A DNA stretch of 64,000 nt from Clostridiales bacterium. GTDB taxonomy: Bacteria; Bacillota; Clostridia; Oscillospirales; Oscillospiraceae. Shown piece by piece: positions 40,281 through 49,367 of the stretch. The stretch spans positions 37,116 to 101,115 of the forward strand of contig JAJQEV010000007.1 in NCBI GenBank assembly GCA_021201475.1, given 5' to 3'. Position numbers and translations under genes: made by a program. The notes beneath the pieces are model-generated. The model worked only from the letters and a program-made list of their open reading frames with translations, was not told the DNA's origin and did not search any database. Position 1 is the stretch's first letter; each line of letters begins with the position of its first letter.

Positions 40281-41441
40281 TCAGGGCGATGCTTCAAAGG
40301 AATCCATCGCCTGCTTCAAATCCTGAATCAAGTCCTCTTTTGTCTCAATGCCCACTGACAGGCGCAGCACCCGGTCTGTGATACCGTTTTTCTGTTGGAT
40401 GTCCACCGGCACATCGGCGTGGGTCTGGGTGGTGGGGTAGGTCAGCAGTGTTTCAACGCCGCCCAGACTTTCCGCGAATGGAATCAGTTTGGTGTTTTTC
40501 AGCAGGTGCAGGGCCAGCTCCCGGCTCTCCACCTCGAACGTGATCATGCTGCCGAAGCCGCTGGCCTGCCGTCGACAGATCTCATAGGCTTGTGTGCCGG
40601 GGATGCCGGGGTAATAGACCTTTCGCACCCGGCGTTCTCCCAATAAAAATTGGACAATGGCCTGGGCGTTTTCCTGCGCCCGCTCCATGCGGATGGGGAG
40701 GGTCTTGATGCCACGCAAAATCAGCCAGCAGTCAAAAGGTGCCAGCCCGGAGCCAACTGTCTTGAGGATAAATCGAAGCTGCTCGGACAGCTCCGGTGAG
40801 CCAGTCACCAGAAAGCCCGCCAGGGTGTCATTGTGCCCGCCCAGGAATTTTGTCCCACTGTGGAGTACGATATCCGCCCCCAGGGTCAACGGCTTCTGGA
40901 AATAGGGGGACAGGAAAGTGTTGTCCACGATAAGCAGCAGTCCGTGGTGGTTTGCTATTTCCGCCATCCTGCGGATGTCTATTACATGCATCATGGGATT
41001 GGTGGGCGTTTCAATCAAAATGGCCCTGGTGTTCTCCTGGATGCAGGATTCTACATCCTCCCTGGTACAGTCGATGTGACTGAACGCAATGCCGTTCTTT
41101 TGGCTGATGGAGCGGAACAGGCGGATGCTCCCGCCGTACAAATCAATGTCGGTGATGATGTGGTCTCCTGGGCGGAACAATTCCACCAGCGCAGTCATAG
41201 CCGCCATGCCGCTAGAAAAGGCCAGAGCGTCCACGCCGTTCTCCAGAGAGGCCACCACCTGCTCCAGCTGCTGTCGGGTGGGGTTTTGCAGGCGACTGTA
41301 ATCATAGCCGGTGCTTTGTCCCACTGCGGGATGGGCAAAGGTGGCGGTCTGATAGATGGGAAAGCTGATGGAGCCGGTTTGCTCCCCCTCAAATTTCGCA
41401 CCGTCCCCGTAAATACATTTTGTCTCGATACCTCGTTCCAT
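40281..41441 (-). CDS. Cys/Met-metabolism PLP enzyme (cystathionine gamma-synthase/lyase family)
   Basis: 386 residues. YDYSRLQNPTRQQLE, FSSGMAAMTA, DNTFLSPYFQKPL and HSGTKFLGGHND (PLP Lys) place it in the MetB/MetC/MccB family, whose members cannot be separated by eye. With the PatB-like enzyme it could run transsulfuration in either direction and supply cysteine for GshA. First gene of the four-gene operon; the ATG has AAAGGGG upstream. A weak promoter with -10 GATAAT may lie about 55 bases upstream. Confidence 0.92.
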   Translation of the reverse strand: MERGIETKCIYGDGAKFEGEQTGSISFPIYQTATFAHPAVGQSTGYDYSRLQNPTRQQLEQVVASLENGVDALAFSSGMAAMTALVELFRPGDHIITDIDLYGGSIRLFRSISQKNGIAFSHIDCTREDVESCIQENTRAILIETPTNPMMHVIDIRRMAEIANHHGLLLIVDNTFLSPYFQKPLTLGADIVLHSGTKFLGGHNDTLAGFLVTGSPELSEQLRFILKTVGSGLAPFDCWLILRGIKTLPIRMERAQENAQAIVQFLLGERRVRKVYYPGIPGTQAYEICRRQASGFGSMITFEVESRELALHLLKNTKLIPFAESLGGVETLLTYPTTQTHADVPVDIQQKNGITDRVLRLSVGIETKEDLIQDLKQAMDSFEASP

Positions 41442-41599
41442 CTAAGCCGCCCCTTTCGTTGTTGTCCTTGATATTATCCTAACATGGCAAACCGTTTTCA
41501 GCTAATACGGAAAAAGAATATCCGGTTATAGCCTGAAGATATAACTAGACGCGCTGCAAGCGGTAAAAGCCCTCCATTCGCTCGGACAAAGGAAAACCA

Positions 41600-41628
41600 T
41601 TGACAGAATTTTTTGAATACGGTATACT
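41600..41628 (+). promoter_or_regulatory. Sigma-A promoter of argS
   Basis: -35 TTGACA (41600-41605), 17-bp spacer, -10 TATACT (41623-41628); leader about 35 nt, too short for a T-box. Confidence 0.88.
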
Positions 41629-41669
41629 AAGATTTGATATGATTTTTGAAAAGAGCAGTGAGGCACAAT

Positions 41670-43442
41670 ATGGAGAAATTAGTTGACCAGATAAACGCTG
41701 TTGTTTCTGAGGCGTTCGAGATTGCCGGATTCGACCCCGCCCTGGGCAAGTGCGCCCAGTCGAACCGGCCGGATCTGTGCCAGTACCAGTGCAACGGCGC
41801 TATGGCGGGCGCAAAGCTTTACCATCAGCCCCCCTTCCAAATTGCGCAGAAGGTGACGGATATCCTGTCCTCTGAGCCGATGTTTGAAACGGTCGAAATG
41901 GTGCGCCCCGGTTTCATCAATATGGACGTGGCCCCGGACTATCTGGCCGGGTTGATGAACGAGATGCGAGAAGATGACCGCTGTGGCGTGCCCGTGACAG
42001 AGCATCCCAAAACCATCATCGTGGACTACGGCGGCGCAAACGTGGCAAAGCCGCTGCACGTCGGTCACCTGCGCTCCGCCATCATCGGCGAGGCCATCAA
42101 GCGCATCGCCCGCTTCCAGGGGCACACCGTCATCGGAGACGTTCATCTGGGCGACTGGGGCCTGCAAATGGGTCAGATCATCACCGAGCTGCGCTGCCGC
42201 CAGCCGGAGCTTCCCTATTTTGACGAGGCGTATTCCGGCCCCTATCCGGAGGAGCCCCCCTTCACCATCTCCGATTTGGAGGAGATTTATCCCTGCGCCT
42301 CCGGCAAGTCGAAATCCGACCCGGCCTACAGGGAGGCTGCCCAGCAGGCCACGGCGGAGCTCCAGGCCGGCCGCCCCGGCTACCGCGCCCTGTGGCAGCA
42401 TATCATCAACGTATCCGTGGCCGACCTGAAGAAAAACTACGATAAACTGGACGTTCACTTTGACCTGTGGAAAGGCGAAAGCGATGCTCAGCCCTACATT
42501 CCCGCCATGGTGGAACAGATGAAGGCGGACGGCTACGCCTACCTCAGCGACGGCGCATTGGTGGTGGACGTGCAGGAGGAGGGTGACACCCGGGAGATTC
42601 CCCCCTGCATGATTCTGAAGTCAGACGGCGCGGTGCAGTATGAGACAACCGACCTGGCCACCATTATCCAGCGCCAGCAGGACTATCACCCTGACCGCAT
42701 CATCTACCTGACGGACAAGCGGCAGGAGCTGCACTTTGTCCGCACCTTCCGCTGCGCCTACAAGACCGGCCTGGTGGATCAGAACAAGACGGAGCTGACC
42801 TTCATCGGCTTCGGCACCATGAACGGCAAGGACGGCAAGCCCTTCAAGACCCGGGAAGGCGGCGTTCTGCGGCTGGAGTATCTGCTGAAGGATGTCAGCG
42901 ATGCGGTCTATGCCAAGTCCAAGGCGGCCAACCCCAGCCTGACGGAGGAGGAGTTGCAGGAGATTGCAGACAAGGTGGGCCTGGCCGCCATCAAGTACGG
43001 CGACCTGTCCAACCAGCCCTCCAAGGACTATGTGTTCGATGTGGACCGCTTCACCGCCTTCGAGGGCAATACCGGACCCTATATCATGTACACCATGGTG
43101 CGCATCAAATCCATCCTGTCCAGGTTCTTTGCCGCAAATCCGGACGCCCAGCCGGAGACGATTCTCCCTCCGGAGAGCAAGAAGGAAACGGACCTGTATC
43201 TGGCGCTGGCCCGTTTCCCTGACGCCGTTGAGGACGCCTATACCCAGAACGCCCCTAATCGGCTGTGCCACTATATTTATGAGCTGTCCAATGCGCTGAA
43301 CGCCTTCTACGCGGACCACAACATTATGAAGGAGCAGGATGCCCGTCGGCAGGGCAGCTGGATCCTGCTGGTGCAGCTTGTGCTGAAGGTGCTGGAGCTG
43401 AGCGTTGACTTGGTGGGCTTCTCTGCGCCGGATAAAATGTGA
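41670..43442 (+). CDS. argS: Arginine-tRNA ligase
   Basis: 590 residues from ATG 41670 with GTGAGG upstream. The N-terminal tRNA-binding domain is followed by the class I signature HVGH (H130-H133) and the KMSKS-equivalent region FGTMNGKDGKPFKTREGG, typical of ArgRS enzymes that lack a canonical KMSKS. The C-terminal DALR domain contains NALNAFYADHNI. It charges tRNA-Arg. The amidase gene begins 60 bp later without a terminator, so they may share a transcript. Confidence 0.97.
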   Translation: MEKLVDQINAVVSEAFEIAGFDPALGKCAQSNRPDLCQYQCNGAMAGAKLYHQPPFQIAQKVTDILSSEPMFETVEMVRPGFINMDVAPDYLAGLMNEMREDDRCGVPVTEHPKTIIVDYGGANVAKPLHVGHLRSAIIGEAIKRIARFQGHTVIGDVHLGDWGLQMGQIITELRCRQPELPYFDEAYSGPYPEEPPFTISDLEEIYPCASGKSKSDPAYREAAQQATAELQAGRPGYRALWQHIINVSVADLKKNYDKLDVHFDLWKGESDAQPYIPAMVEQMKADGYAYLSDGALVVDVQEEGDTREIPPCMILKSDGAVQYETTDLATIIQRQQDYHPDRIIYLTDKRQELHFVRTFRCAYKTGLVDQNKTELTFIGFGTMNGKDGKPFKTREGGVLRLEYLLKDVSDAVYAKSKAANPSLTEEELQEIADKVGLAAIKYGDLSNQPSKDYVFDVDRFTAFEGNTGPYIMYTMVRIKSILSRFFAANPDAQPETILPPESKKETDLYLALARFPDAVEDAYTQNAPNRLCHYIYELSNALNAFYADHNIMKEQDARRQGSWILLVQLVLKVLELSVDLVGFSAPDKM

Positions 43443-43502
43443 GCATGGTATCGCTCTGTGCTACCGGCAGCGCCTGACAGAAAGAAATGGATGTGATGAG
43501 AG

Positions 43503-44924
43503 ATGAAAACAGCCCAAAAAGTGCTTCTGATTCTAGTTGCGGTCGTTCTGGTAGGATTCTGTGCGGTGGATTTTTTCCTTCCTGACGGTATCCTGTCCGC
43601 CCTTGGAGGAAGCGAAAGCGACTCCAACGACGACACCACGGTGGTCGCGGCAGACGCCTCCGCCGGAGAGGCAGAGGCAGACAGCTCTTCCGAAGCAGAA
43701 GCGGAGGCAGAGGAGGTTGTAACCGAGGTTTCCATAAGCCAATACGACCTCATCGTTTGCGTCGACGCCGGTCACGGCGGCAACGACCCCGGCTGCATCA
43801 CCGAGGATGGCCGGGAAGAATCCGCAGATGTGCTGAACCTGGCGCTGCTGCTGAAGGAGAAGCTGGAGGTATACGGCGTCACCGTGGTGATGACCCGGGA
43901 AACGGACGAATATGTCTCCCTGGCTGACCGGTGCAGAATCGCCAACAACGCCGGTGCGGATCTGTTTGTCTCCATTCATCGAAACATTCTGACCACGGAG
44001 CCCTCTGCCTGCGGCGTGGAGGCCTGGATTGAGTCCCACTACAGCCAGGAGGAATACGACCTTGCCTCCAATATTCTGGAGGAGCTGCAGCTGGCCGGTA
44101 TTCAGAAAATGCGGGGCGTCTCCTCCGGCACGGAAACCTCCAGCACCAAGAATTATTATGTGAACAGCGCCACCAAAATGCCTGCAACGCTGCTGGAAAT
44201 GGGCTTCATGTCCAACGAGGAGGACAATGAACTCTATGACGCCAACCTGGAGGCCTATGCCCAGGCCATCGCCGACGGTCTGATTGCCACCTGGGTGCAG
44301 TATGGCGGTGAAAGCGTCGGCGAGAAAACCTACAGCGTCTCGACCGTAAACAGTTACATAAATGCGCAGCAGGCAAAAGAGGAGGAGGAAAACGCAGCGG
44401 CGGCCTACCAGCTCGACGGGGACTGGCCCATCAACGGCACCGCCAACGACACGGTAAACCTCCGCAGCGGCCCAGGCACGGAATATAACCGGGTGAGTAC
44501 CATCGGCGTAGGGTCGGCCGTCACCGTGGTGGGCGCCTCCACCAACGACGACGACGAGATTTGGTATGAGCTGACCTTCCAGGGGTCGGGCGACATCGTC
44601 TACCAGGGCTACTGTCTGTCCAACTTCATCGACCTCGATGAAACGGCGTCAGAGTCAGAGGAGGATGAAGCGGACGAGGCGGAGGCTACACAGAACGAGG
44701 ATGGCTGGCCTCGGGATGGCACCGCCACCACCGGCGTGAACCTCCGCAGCGGTCCCGGCACGGAGTATGGCCGGGTAACCAGCATCGGCAAGGGAGACGC
44801 CGTCACCGTGGTTGACAGTTCCACCAATGACAGCGGCGAGGTTTGGTATAAACTGACCTTCCAGGGGACAAACGGCGTCACCTATGAAGGCTATTGCCTG
44901 TCCAACTTCATCGACCTCGGCTGA
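43503..44924 (+). CDS. N-acetylmuramoyl-L-alanine amidase with two SH3 domains
   Basis: 473 residues. A membrane or signal segment (7-27), an acidic Ala/Glu/Ser-rich linker (38-75), an Amidase_3 domain with zinc ligands H91 in DAGHGGNDPG and H159 in VSIHRN and catalytic Glu in LLEMGFMSN, then two bacterial SH3 repeats (about 305-375 and 400-473) each containing VNLRSGPGTEY. The SH3 pair binds peptidoglycan. It cleaves the amide between muramic acid and L-Ala, probably in cell separation or sporulation. No strong ribosome site is seen upstream. Terminator at 44955-44990. Confidence 0.93.
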   Translation: MKTAQKVLLILVAVVLVGFCAVDFFLPDGILSALGGSESDSNDDTTVVAADASAGEAEADSSSEAEAEAEEVVTEVSISQYDLIVCVDAGHGGNDPGCITEDGREESADVLNLALLLKEKLEVYGVTVVMTRETDEYVSLADRCRIANNAGADLFVSIHRNILTTEPSACGVEAWIESHYSQEEYDLASNILEELQLAGIQKMRGVSSGTETSSTKNYYVNSATKMPATLLEMGFMSNEEDNELYDANLEAYAQAIADGLIATWVQYGGESVGEKTYSVSTVNSYINAQQAKEEEENAAAAYQLDGDWPINGTANDTVNLRSGPGTEYNRVSTIGVGSAVTVVGASTNDDDEIWYELTFQGSGDIVYQGYCLSNFIDLDETASESEEDEADEAEATQNEDGWPRDGTATTGVNLRSGPGTEYGRVTSIGKGDAVTVVDSSTNDSGEVWYKLTFQGTNGVTYEGYCLSNFIDLG

Positions 44925-44954
44925 TTTGCCGCAGAGGCAGTGCATGACCCATCC

Positions 44955-44990
44955 AGGGGGAACTGGCGCATCATCCGGTTCCCCCTTGTT
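44955..44990 (+). terminator. Intrinsic terminator after the amidase gene
   Basis: AGGGGGAAC pairs with GTTCCCCCT across a 14-base loop, followed by TGTTGT. Confidence 0.7.
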
Positions 44991-45056
44991 GTATTCGCCA
45001 TACCCGCCCTCCGGCTTACGAAAGTACCAGAAATCCCCTGTTTTTTCCAACTCAGC

Positions 45057-45074
45057 TTGTTAAAGTTTTATCAA
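45057..45074. promoter_or_regulatory. Rex-like operator, upstream site
   Basis: TTGTTAAAGTTTTATCAA matches 13 of the 14 fixed positions of the Firmicutes Rex box TTGTTAA-N4-TTAACAA. It ends eight bases before the -35 of the thiolase promoter. Confidence 0.68.
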
Positions 45075-45081
45075 TTTCATG

Positions 45082-45110
45082 TTGACAATCCTCAGCCGCC
45101 GTACTATAAT
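45082..45110 (+). promoter_or_regulatory. Consensus sigma-A promoter of the thiolase gene
   Basis: -35 TTGACA (45082-45087), 17-bp spacer, -10 TATAAT (45105-45110): a perfect consensus, expected to be very strong unless repressed. Confidence 0.92.
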
Positions 45111-45114
45111 GATA

Positions 45115-45132
45115 TTGTTAAAAAAATAACAG
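45115..45132. promoter_or_regulatory. Rex-like operator, start-site copy
   Basis: TTGTTAAAAAAATAACAG matches 12 of 14 fixed positions of the Rex box and covers the expected transcription start. Its centre is 58 bp from that of the upstream site. Confidence 0.55.
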
Positions 45133-45186
45133 ACGATGATGAAACCATTCCCCAAGAGCGATTTATTTCTACAGGAGGTCACTTAC

Positions 45187-46446
45187 ATGAAAGAAGTCTA
45201 TGTCGTAAATTGCTGCCGGACTGCCATCGGCAAGTTTGGTGGCTCTTTGAAGGACAAAACCCCGGCTGAGCTGGGCGCCATCGTAGTTAAGGAAGCCCTG
45301 AACCGCGCCGGTGTTGCCCCTGAGAACGTGGATGAGTTGATGTTCGGCTGCATCCTGACCGCCGCCCAGGGCCAGAACGTGGCCCGCCAGGTAGAGGTTC
45401 AGGCCGGCCTGCCCCTGTCCGTTCCTGCTTACACGGTGGGCATGGTCTGCGGCTCCGGCATGAAGTCCGTCATCGAAGGCGCCCGCGCCATCAAGGCCGG
45501 CGACGCTGACATCATCGTGGCCGGCGGCACCGAGGTCATGTCCGGCGCCCCCTACGCCCTTCCATCTGCCCGTTGGGGCGCCCGTATGTTTGACAACAAG
45601 ATGGTGGACACTATGGTGAAGGACGGCCTGTGGGACGCCTTCAACGACTATCACATGGGCTCCACCGCTGAGAATATCTGCGACATCTGGGGCATCACCC
45701 GTCAGGATTTGGATGAGTTCGCCGCAGCCTCCCAGCAGAAGTGCGAGGCCGCTCAGAAGGCCGGTAAGTTCGACGATGAAATCGTCCCCGTCCCTGTCAA
45801 GGTCAAGCGCCAGGTGGTGGACTTCAAGGTGGACGAGTTCCCCCGCGCAGGTACCACTGTGGAGACCCTGGGCAAGCTGAAGCCCTGCTTCCCCACCACT
45901 GCCGACGGTTCTCTGGATAAGGTAGAGATGACCTTCGACTCCACCGAGATGAAGGATATGCCTGAGAACGTGGGCCAGGGCCGCGTCACCGCCGGCAACG
46001 CCTCCGGCATTAACGACGGCGCTGCCGCCATCGTGCTGGCCTCCGGCGAAGCAGTTGAGAAGTACGGCCTGAAGCCCATGGCCAAGCTGATCTCCTACGG
46101 CCAGGGCGGCGTCGATCCCAAGATTATGGGCACCGGTCCCATCCCCGCCTCCCGCAACGCCATGGCTAAGGCCGGCCTGACCATTGACGATATCGACCTG
46201 GTGGAAGCCAACGAGGCCTTCGCCGCCCAGTCCATCGCCGTGGCCCGTGAACTGCACTTTAACATGAGCAAGGTCAACGTCAACGGCGGCGCGCTGGCGC
46301 TGGGTCATCCCGTGGGCGCGTCCGGTGCCCGGATCATCGTGACCCTGCTGCACGAGATGGAGAAGCGTCCCGAAGCCAAGAAGGGCCTTGCTACCCTGTG
46401 CATCGGCGGCGGCCAGGGTGTCGCCACCATCTTCGAGAAGTGCTGA
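45187..46446 (+). CDS. thlA: Acetyl-CoA C-acetyltransferase (thiolase)
   Basis: 419 residues from ATG 45187 (ACAGGAGG upstream). The nucleophile Cys is in GMVCGSGMKS, the catalytic His in GGALALGHPVGASGAR and the second Cys in LCIGGGQG. It condenses two acetyl-CoA to acetoacetyl-CoA, the first step toward butyrate. It is some 25 residues longer than the usual 392; the extra stretch is at about residues 240-265 between KPCF and VTAGNASG. Monocistronic, with a perfect promoter flanked by two Rex-like boxes, fitting redox control by NADH/NAD+. The crt-hbd-bcd genes are not in this window. Confidence 0.95.
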   Translation: MKEVYVVNCCRTAIGKFGGSLKDKTPAELGAIVVKEALNRAGVAPENVDELMFGCILTAAQGQNVARQVEVQAGLPLSVPAYTVGMVCGSGMKSVIEGARAIKAGDADIIVAGGTEVMSGAPYALPSARWGARMFDNKMVDTMVKDGLWDAFNDYHMGSTAENICDIWGITRQDLDEFAAASQQKCEAAQKAGKFDDEIVPVPVKVKRQVVDFKVDEFPRAGTTVETLGKLKPCFPTTADGSLDKVEMTFDSTEMKDMPENVGQGRVTAGNASGINDGAAAIVLASGEAVEKYGLKPMAKLISYGQGGVDPKIMGTGPIPASRNAMAKAGLTIDDIDLVEANEAFAAQSIAVARELHFNMSKVNVNGGALALGHPVGASGARIIVTLLHEMEKRPEAKKGLATLCIGGGQGVATIFEKC

Positions 46447-46462
46447 TTTCCTGATAGAAATG

Positions 46463-46500
46463 AAGATGTCCGCGCTGTTTCCACGGCGCGGACATCTTTT
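46463..46500 (+). terminator. Intrinsic terminator after the thiolase gene
   Basis: AAGATGTCCGCGC pairs with GCGCGGACATCTT, followed by TTC; 17 bases after the stop. Confidence 0.82.
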
Positions 46501-46514
46501 CAGGTAGTGTATTC

Positions 46515-47582
46515 TTAATCCAAAAACTCACTGACGGAGTACCATTCCTCCGGCAGATAGTCGCTCAGCTCCACCAACACGTCCGGAATGCCGCCGTCAT
46601 ATTCCAGGTAATCCGGCGTGCTTTGGGCGGTGGGATGTTCCCCTGTGCGAAGCAGGGGGATACGCCCGGTGACCTGTACCCCGGCTTCGCCGTTGGTTAC
46701 CGCCAGGGTGCCGTTGTGCAGCCGGAAAACTTTCCAGCACAGCTCCATCCCAAAGTGGAGCCCGCCCGGCCGGAAGCTGTCGGCAGCCTCTTCCCCGCCC
46801 CCAAGCCGGGAAAAGGCCTGGGCTTCCATAGGCTGGCCTCCTACCGTGGTCACCACAATGAGCGCCTGCTCCCCTGCGCGGTGGAGCTTCATCTCCACCC
46901 GTCCGCCAGCCTGGAGGCCGTTCAGCACCAGGTTCAGCAGCGCCTGCCGCAGCAGCTTTTCGTCCGCCCAAACGACCAGGTTGCCCTCCGCCTCGCAGTC
47001 AAACTGACGGGTCAGCGGCCCCAGCTCCCTGCGCAGGCGGTTCGCCAGGCTGCTCAGGCTCAGGGGCGCGGGATTCCAGCCTTTTCTCAAATCCTCCTCA
47101 CTCTGTACCAGAAGCTCTGTGCTGGACACCATGCGCAGAATGCGGCTGTACTGCTTCAGCAGCGGGTTGAATTGCCCTTCCAGCTTCAGCTGCTCCGTCT
47201 CCACCATGCCGTCATAGAGCTGTTGGAGGGCCACCAGCGTTTCCCCCAGGCTGCTGCGCATCTGTCCGCAGAGGCGGAGCGCCTCGTATTTCCCCAGGCC
47301 ATCCGCCCGCATCTCCTGGAAGGTGTAAAGTACGCCTGCCTCTGATGCATGGGTGCGCACCTGATAGCTGCCCCCGGCCAGCTCCAGCCGCGTCACCGCC
47401 TCCTGCCCCAGGGCAGCCAGGGGCTCCGGCAGGGGCTGCCCCGGCGCGGCGCCAAGGCCGCAGGAGCGCTCCAACTCCTCCATTGCCTTATTTTGATATT
47501 GAATCACTCCGTCTGTTGCCAACATGACAGGCTGGGCCTGGCTGTCAAAGTAAGCATTCCCGGAGAGGGTGAAGCGTTCCAT
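46515..47582 (-). CDS. Orphan histidine-kinase-like protein, degenerate
   Basis: 355 residues from ATG 47582 (GGAGG upstream). The first 95 residues resemble a PAS domain (QPVMLATDGVIQYQNKAMEELE). A helical region follows where a phospho-acceptor His is expected, but GQMRSSLGETLVALQQ has no His. The ATPase-like domain keeps an N-box (LLRQALLNLVLNGLQAGG) yet the G1 box DxGxG is missing (TVGGQP). No membrane segment and no partner regulator are present. It is probably a pseudokinase or a divergent cytoplasmic kinase feeding a phosphorelay. Confidence 0.78.
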   Translation of the reverse strand: MERFTLSGNAYFDSQAQPVMLATDGVIQYQNKAMEELERSCGLGAAPGQPLPEPLAALGQEAVTRLELAGGSYQVRTHASEAGVLYTFQEMRADGLGKYEALRLCGQMRSSLGETLVALQQLYDGMVETEQLKLEGQFNPLLKQYSRILRMVSSTELLVQSEEDLRKGWNPAPLSLSSLANRLRRELGPLTRQFDCEAEGNLVVWADEKLLRQALLNLVLNGLQAGGRVEMKLHRAGEQALIVVTTVGGQPMEAQAFSRLGGGEEAADSFRPGGLHFGMELCWKVFRLHNGTLAVTNGEAGVQVTGRIPLLRTGEHPTAQSTPDYLEYDGGIPDVLVELSDYLPEEWYSVSEFLD

Positions 47583-47668
47583 AGTGGCCTCCAAAACTTT
47601 CAAACCATACTGAACCGAATCGCTACAGGGATAGGATTTACCGCCGCTGACGGAAGTACACTGCTAAT

Positions 47669-47697
47669 AGTATAGCAAATTCTGGGAGCCATGACAA
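47669..47697 (-). promoter_or_regulatory. Promoter of the orphan kinase-like gene
   Basis: Minus strand: -35 TTGTCA (47697-47692), 17-bp spacer, -10 TATACT (47674-47669). The -35 is one arm of the inverted repeat TGACAA-N5-TTGTCA (47692-47708), next to direct repeats TGTCACATT at 47704 and 47714. No clear promoter for the CoA-transferase gene was found in 47709-47896; a GCGGAA/TTCCGC palindrome lies at 47839-47852. Confidence 0.7.
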
Positions 47698-47896
47698 GTT
47701 CTTTGTCACATTCTGTCACATTATGACGAACCACATCCCGTCAAATTACTGATCCGGCATCGTGGGCCGTCCCCATCGGCGGGCCCTGGCAGCGCACCCG
47801 CTCCCTTCCATCCTATGTCAACGGGAGATTTTGGGTCAGCGGAAAGTTCCGCCCCCCTTCCCCATCCAACTCATGATTGCCAAGGAGGTATTTTAT

Positions 47897-49240
47897 ATGG
47901 ACATCCAAGCACTCTACAAAAGCAAGCTGACCACACCGGAGGAAGCGGTGCAGTGCGTCCGCTCCGGCGACTGGGTCGATTACGGCTGGACCACCACCAC
48001 CCCCGTCGCCCTGGACCACGCCATGGCAAAGCGCCTGCCAGAGCTCCATGACGTCAACTTCCGGGGTGGCATCCTGATGTGGCAGCCGGAAATTTTCAAA
48101 ATTGACCACCCTGAGGAGCACATGACCTGGAACAGCTGGCACATGGGCAGCGTGGAGCGCAAGGCGGTCAGCGCCGGCTTTGCCTACTATGCCTCTATCC
48201 GCTACTCCGAGTTGCCCCGCTACTATCGGGACATGGATAACCCCTCCCGCGTGGCATTCTTTACCGTCTCCCCCATGGATGAGCACGGCTATTTCAGCTT
48301 CGGCCCCAGCGCCTCCCATTTGGCCGCCGTCTGTGAGCGGGCTGAAGTGATTATTGTGGAGGTCAACGAGAATATGCCCCGCTGCCTGGGCGGTTTCCAG
48401 GAGGGCATCCACATCTCCCAGGTCACTGGCGTGGTGGAGGGGAACAATCCGCCCATTGCGGAAATGCCCTCTGCCGCCGCTACAGAGGTGGACGAGGCAG
48501 TGGCGCGGCTCATCGTTCCGGAAATCCCCAACGGGGCCTGTCTCCAACTGGGTATCGGCGGTATGCCCAACGCCGTCGGCTCCCTGATTGCCCAGAGCGA
48601 TTTGAAGGATTTGGGCGTACACACCGAGATGTATGTGGACGCCTTTTTGGACATTTACAACGCAGGAAAAATCACCGGCAAATGCAAGAACATTGACCCA
48701 GGCCGCCAGGTCTACGCCTTCGGCGCAGGCACCAGGAAACTGTATGACTTTCTGGACAACAACCCCCAGTGTATGTCCGCCGCGGTGGACTACACCAACG
48801 ATGTCCGGGTCATCTCCCAGCTGGACAACTTCATCTCCATCAACAACGCCATCTCTGTGGATTTGTTCGGTCAGGTAGCCGCCGAGGCCGCCGGTACCCG
48901 TCAAATCTCCGGCGCAGGCGGACAGCTGGACTTCGTCATGGGCGCGTACCTGTCCAGGGGCGGCAAGAGCTTCATCTGCCTGTCCTCCACCTTTATGAAC
49001 AAGAAAACCGGCCAGCTGGAAAGCCGCATCAACCCCACCCTGGCCCCCGGCAGCATTGTCACCGACACCCGGGCCAACACCCATTATGTGGTCACGGAAT
49101 ACGGTATGGCAAACCTGAAGGGCAAAAGCGCCTGGGAGCGGGCGGAGGCCCTCATCTCCATCGCACACCCCGACTTCCGCGACCAGCTGATTGCCGACGC
49201 GGAAAAACTGCACATCTGGAAGCGCAGCAATAAGCGCTGA
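47897..49240 (+). CDS. but: Butyryl-CoA:acetate CoA-transferase family protein
   Basis: 447 residues from ATG 47897 (AAGGAGG upstream). [43 protein letters not shown] and [12 protein letters not shown] are typical of the But branch of the acetyl-CoA hydrolase/transferase family; HTEMYVDAF carries the Glu that forms the CoA thioester and [10 protein letters not shown] the oxyanion loop. It moves CoA from butyryl-CoA to acetate, yielding butyrate, in the cytoplasm. 4-hydroxybutyrate CoA-transferase is a close relative and cannot be excluded. Near the thiolase gene but in its own transcript. Confidence 0.88.
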   Translation: MDIQALYKSKLTTPEEAVQCVRSGDWVDYGWTTTTPVALDHAMAKRLPELHDVNFRGGILMWQPEIFKIDHPEEHMTWNSWHMGSVERKAVSAGFAYYASIRYSELPRYYRDMDNPSRVAFFTVSPMDEHGYFSFGPSASHLAAVCERAEVIIVEVNENMPRCLGGFQEGIHISQVTGVVEGNNPPIAEMPSAAATEVDEAVARLIVPEIPNGACLQLGIGGMPNAVGSLIAQSDLKDLGVHTEMYVDAFLDIYNAGKITGKCKNIDPGRQVYAFGAGTRKLYDFLDNNPQCMSAAVDYTNDVRVISQLDNFISINNAISVDLFGQVAAEAAGTRQISGAGGQLDFVMGAYLSRGGKSFICLSSTFMNKKTGQLESRINPTLAPGSIVTDTRANTHYVVTEYGMANLKGKSAWERAEALISIAHPDFRDQLIADAEKLHIWKRSNKR

Positions 49241-49258
49241 CCCTCTCCCCTACCCCAG

Positions 49259-49285
49259 CGGCCCGATTTTCGGGCCGTTTTTTTA
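49259..49285 (+). terminator. Intrinsic terminator after but
   Basis: CGGCCCGA pairs with TCGGGCCG, loop TTT, followed by seven T. Confidence 0.9.
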
Positions 49286-49296
49286 TCTCACCCAAT

Positions 49297-49335
49297 AAAG
49301 AAAACCGCAAGCCCTCTTTCCAGGGCCTGCGGTTT
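49297..49335 (-). terminator. Intrinsic terminator after pyk
   Basis: Minus strand: AAACCGCAGGCCCT pairs with AGGGCTTGCGGTTT (one mismatch), followed by TCTTTATT. Confidence 0.85.
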
Positions 49336-49367
49336 GCGGTAAATTGGTTTGTTTCTGAAAAGCGCCG

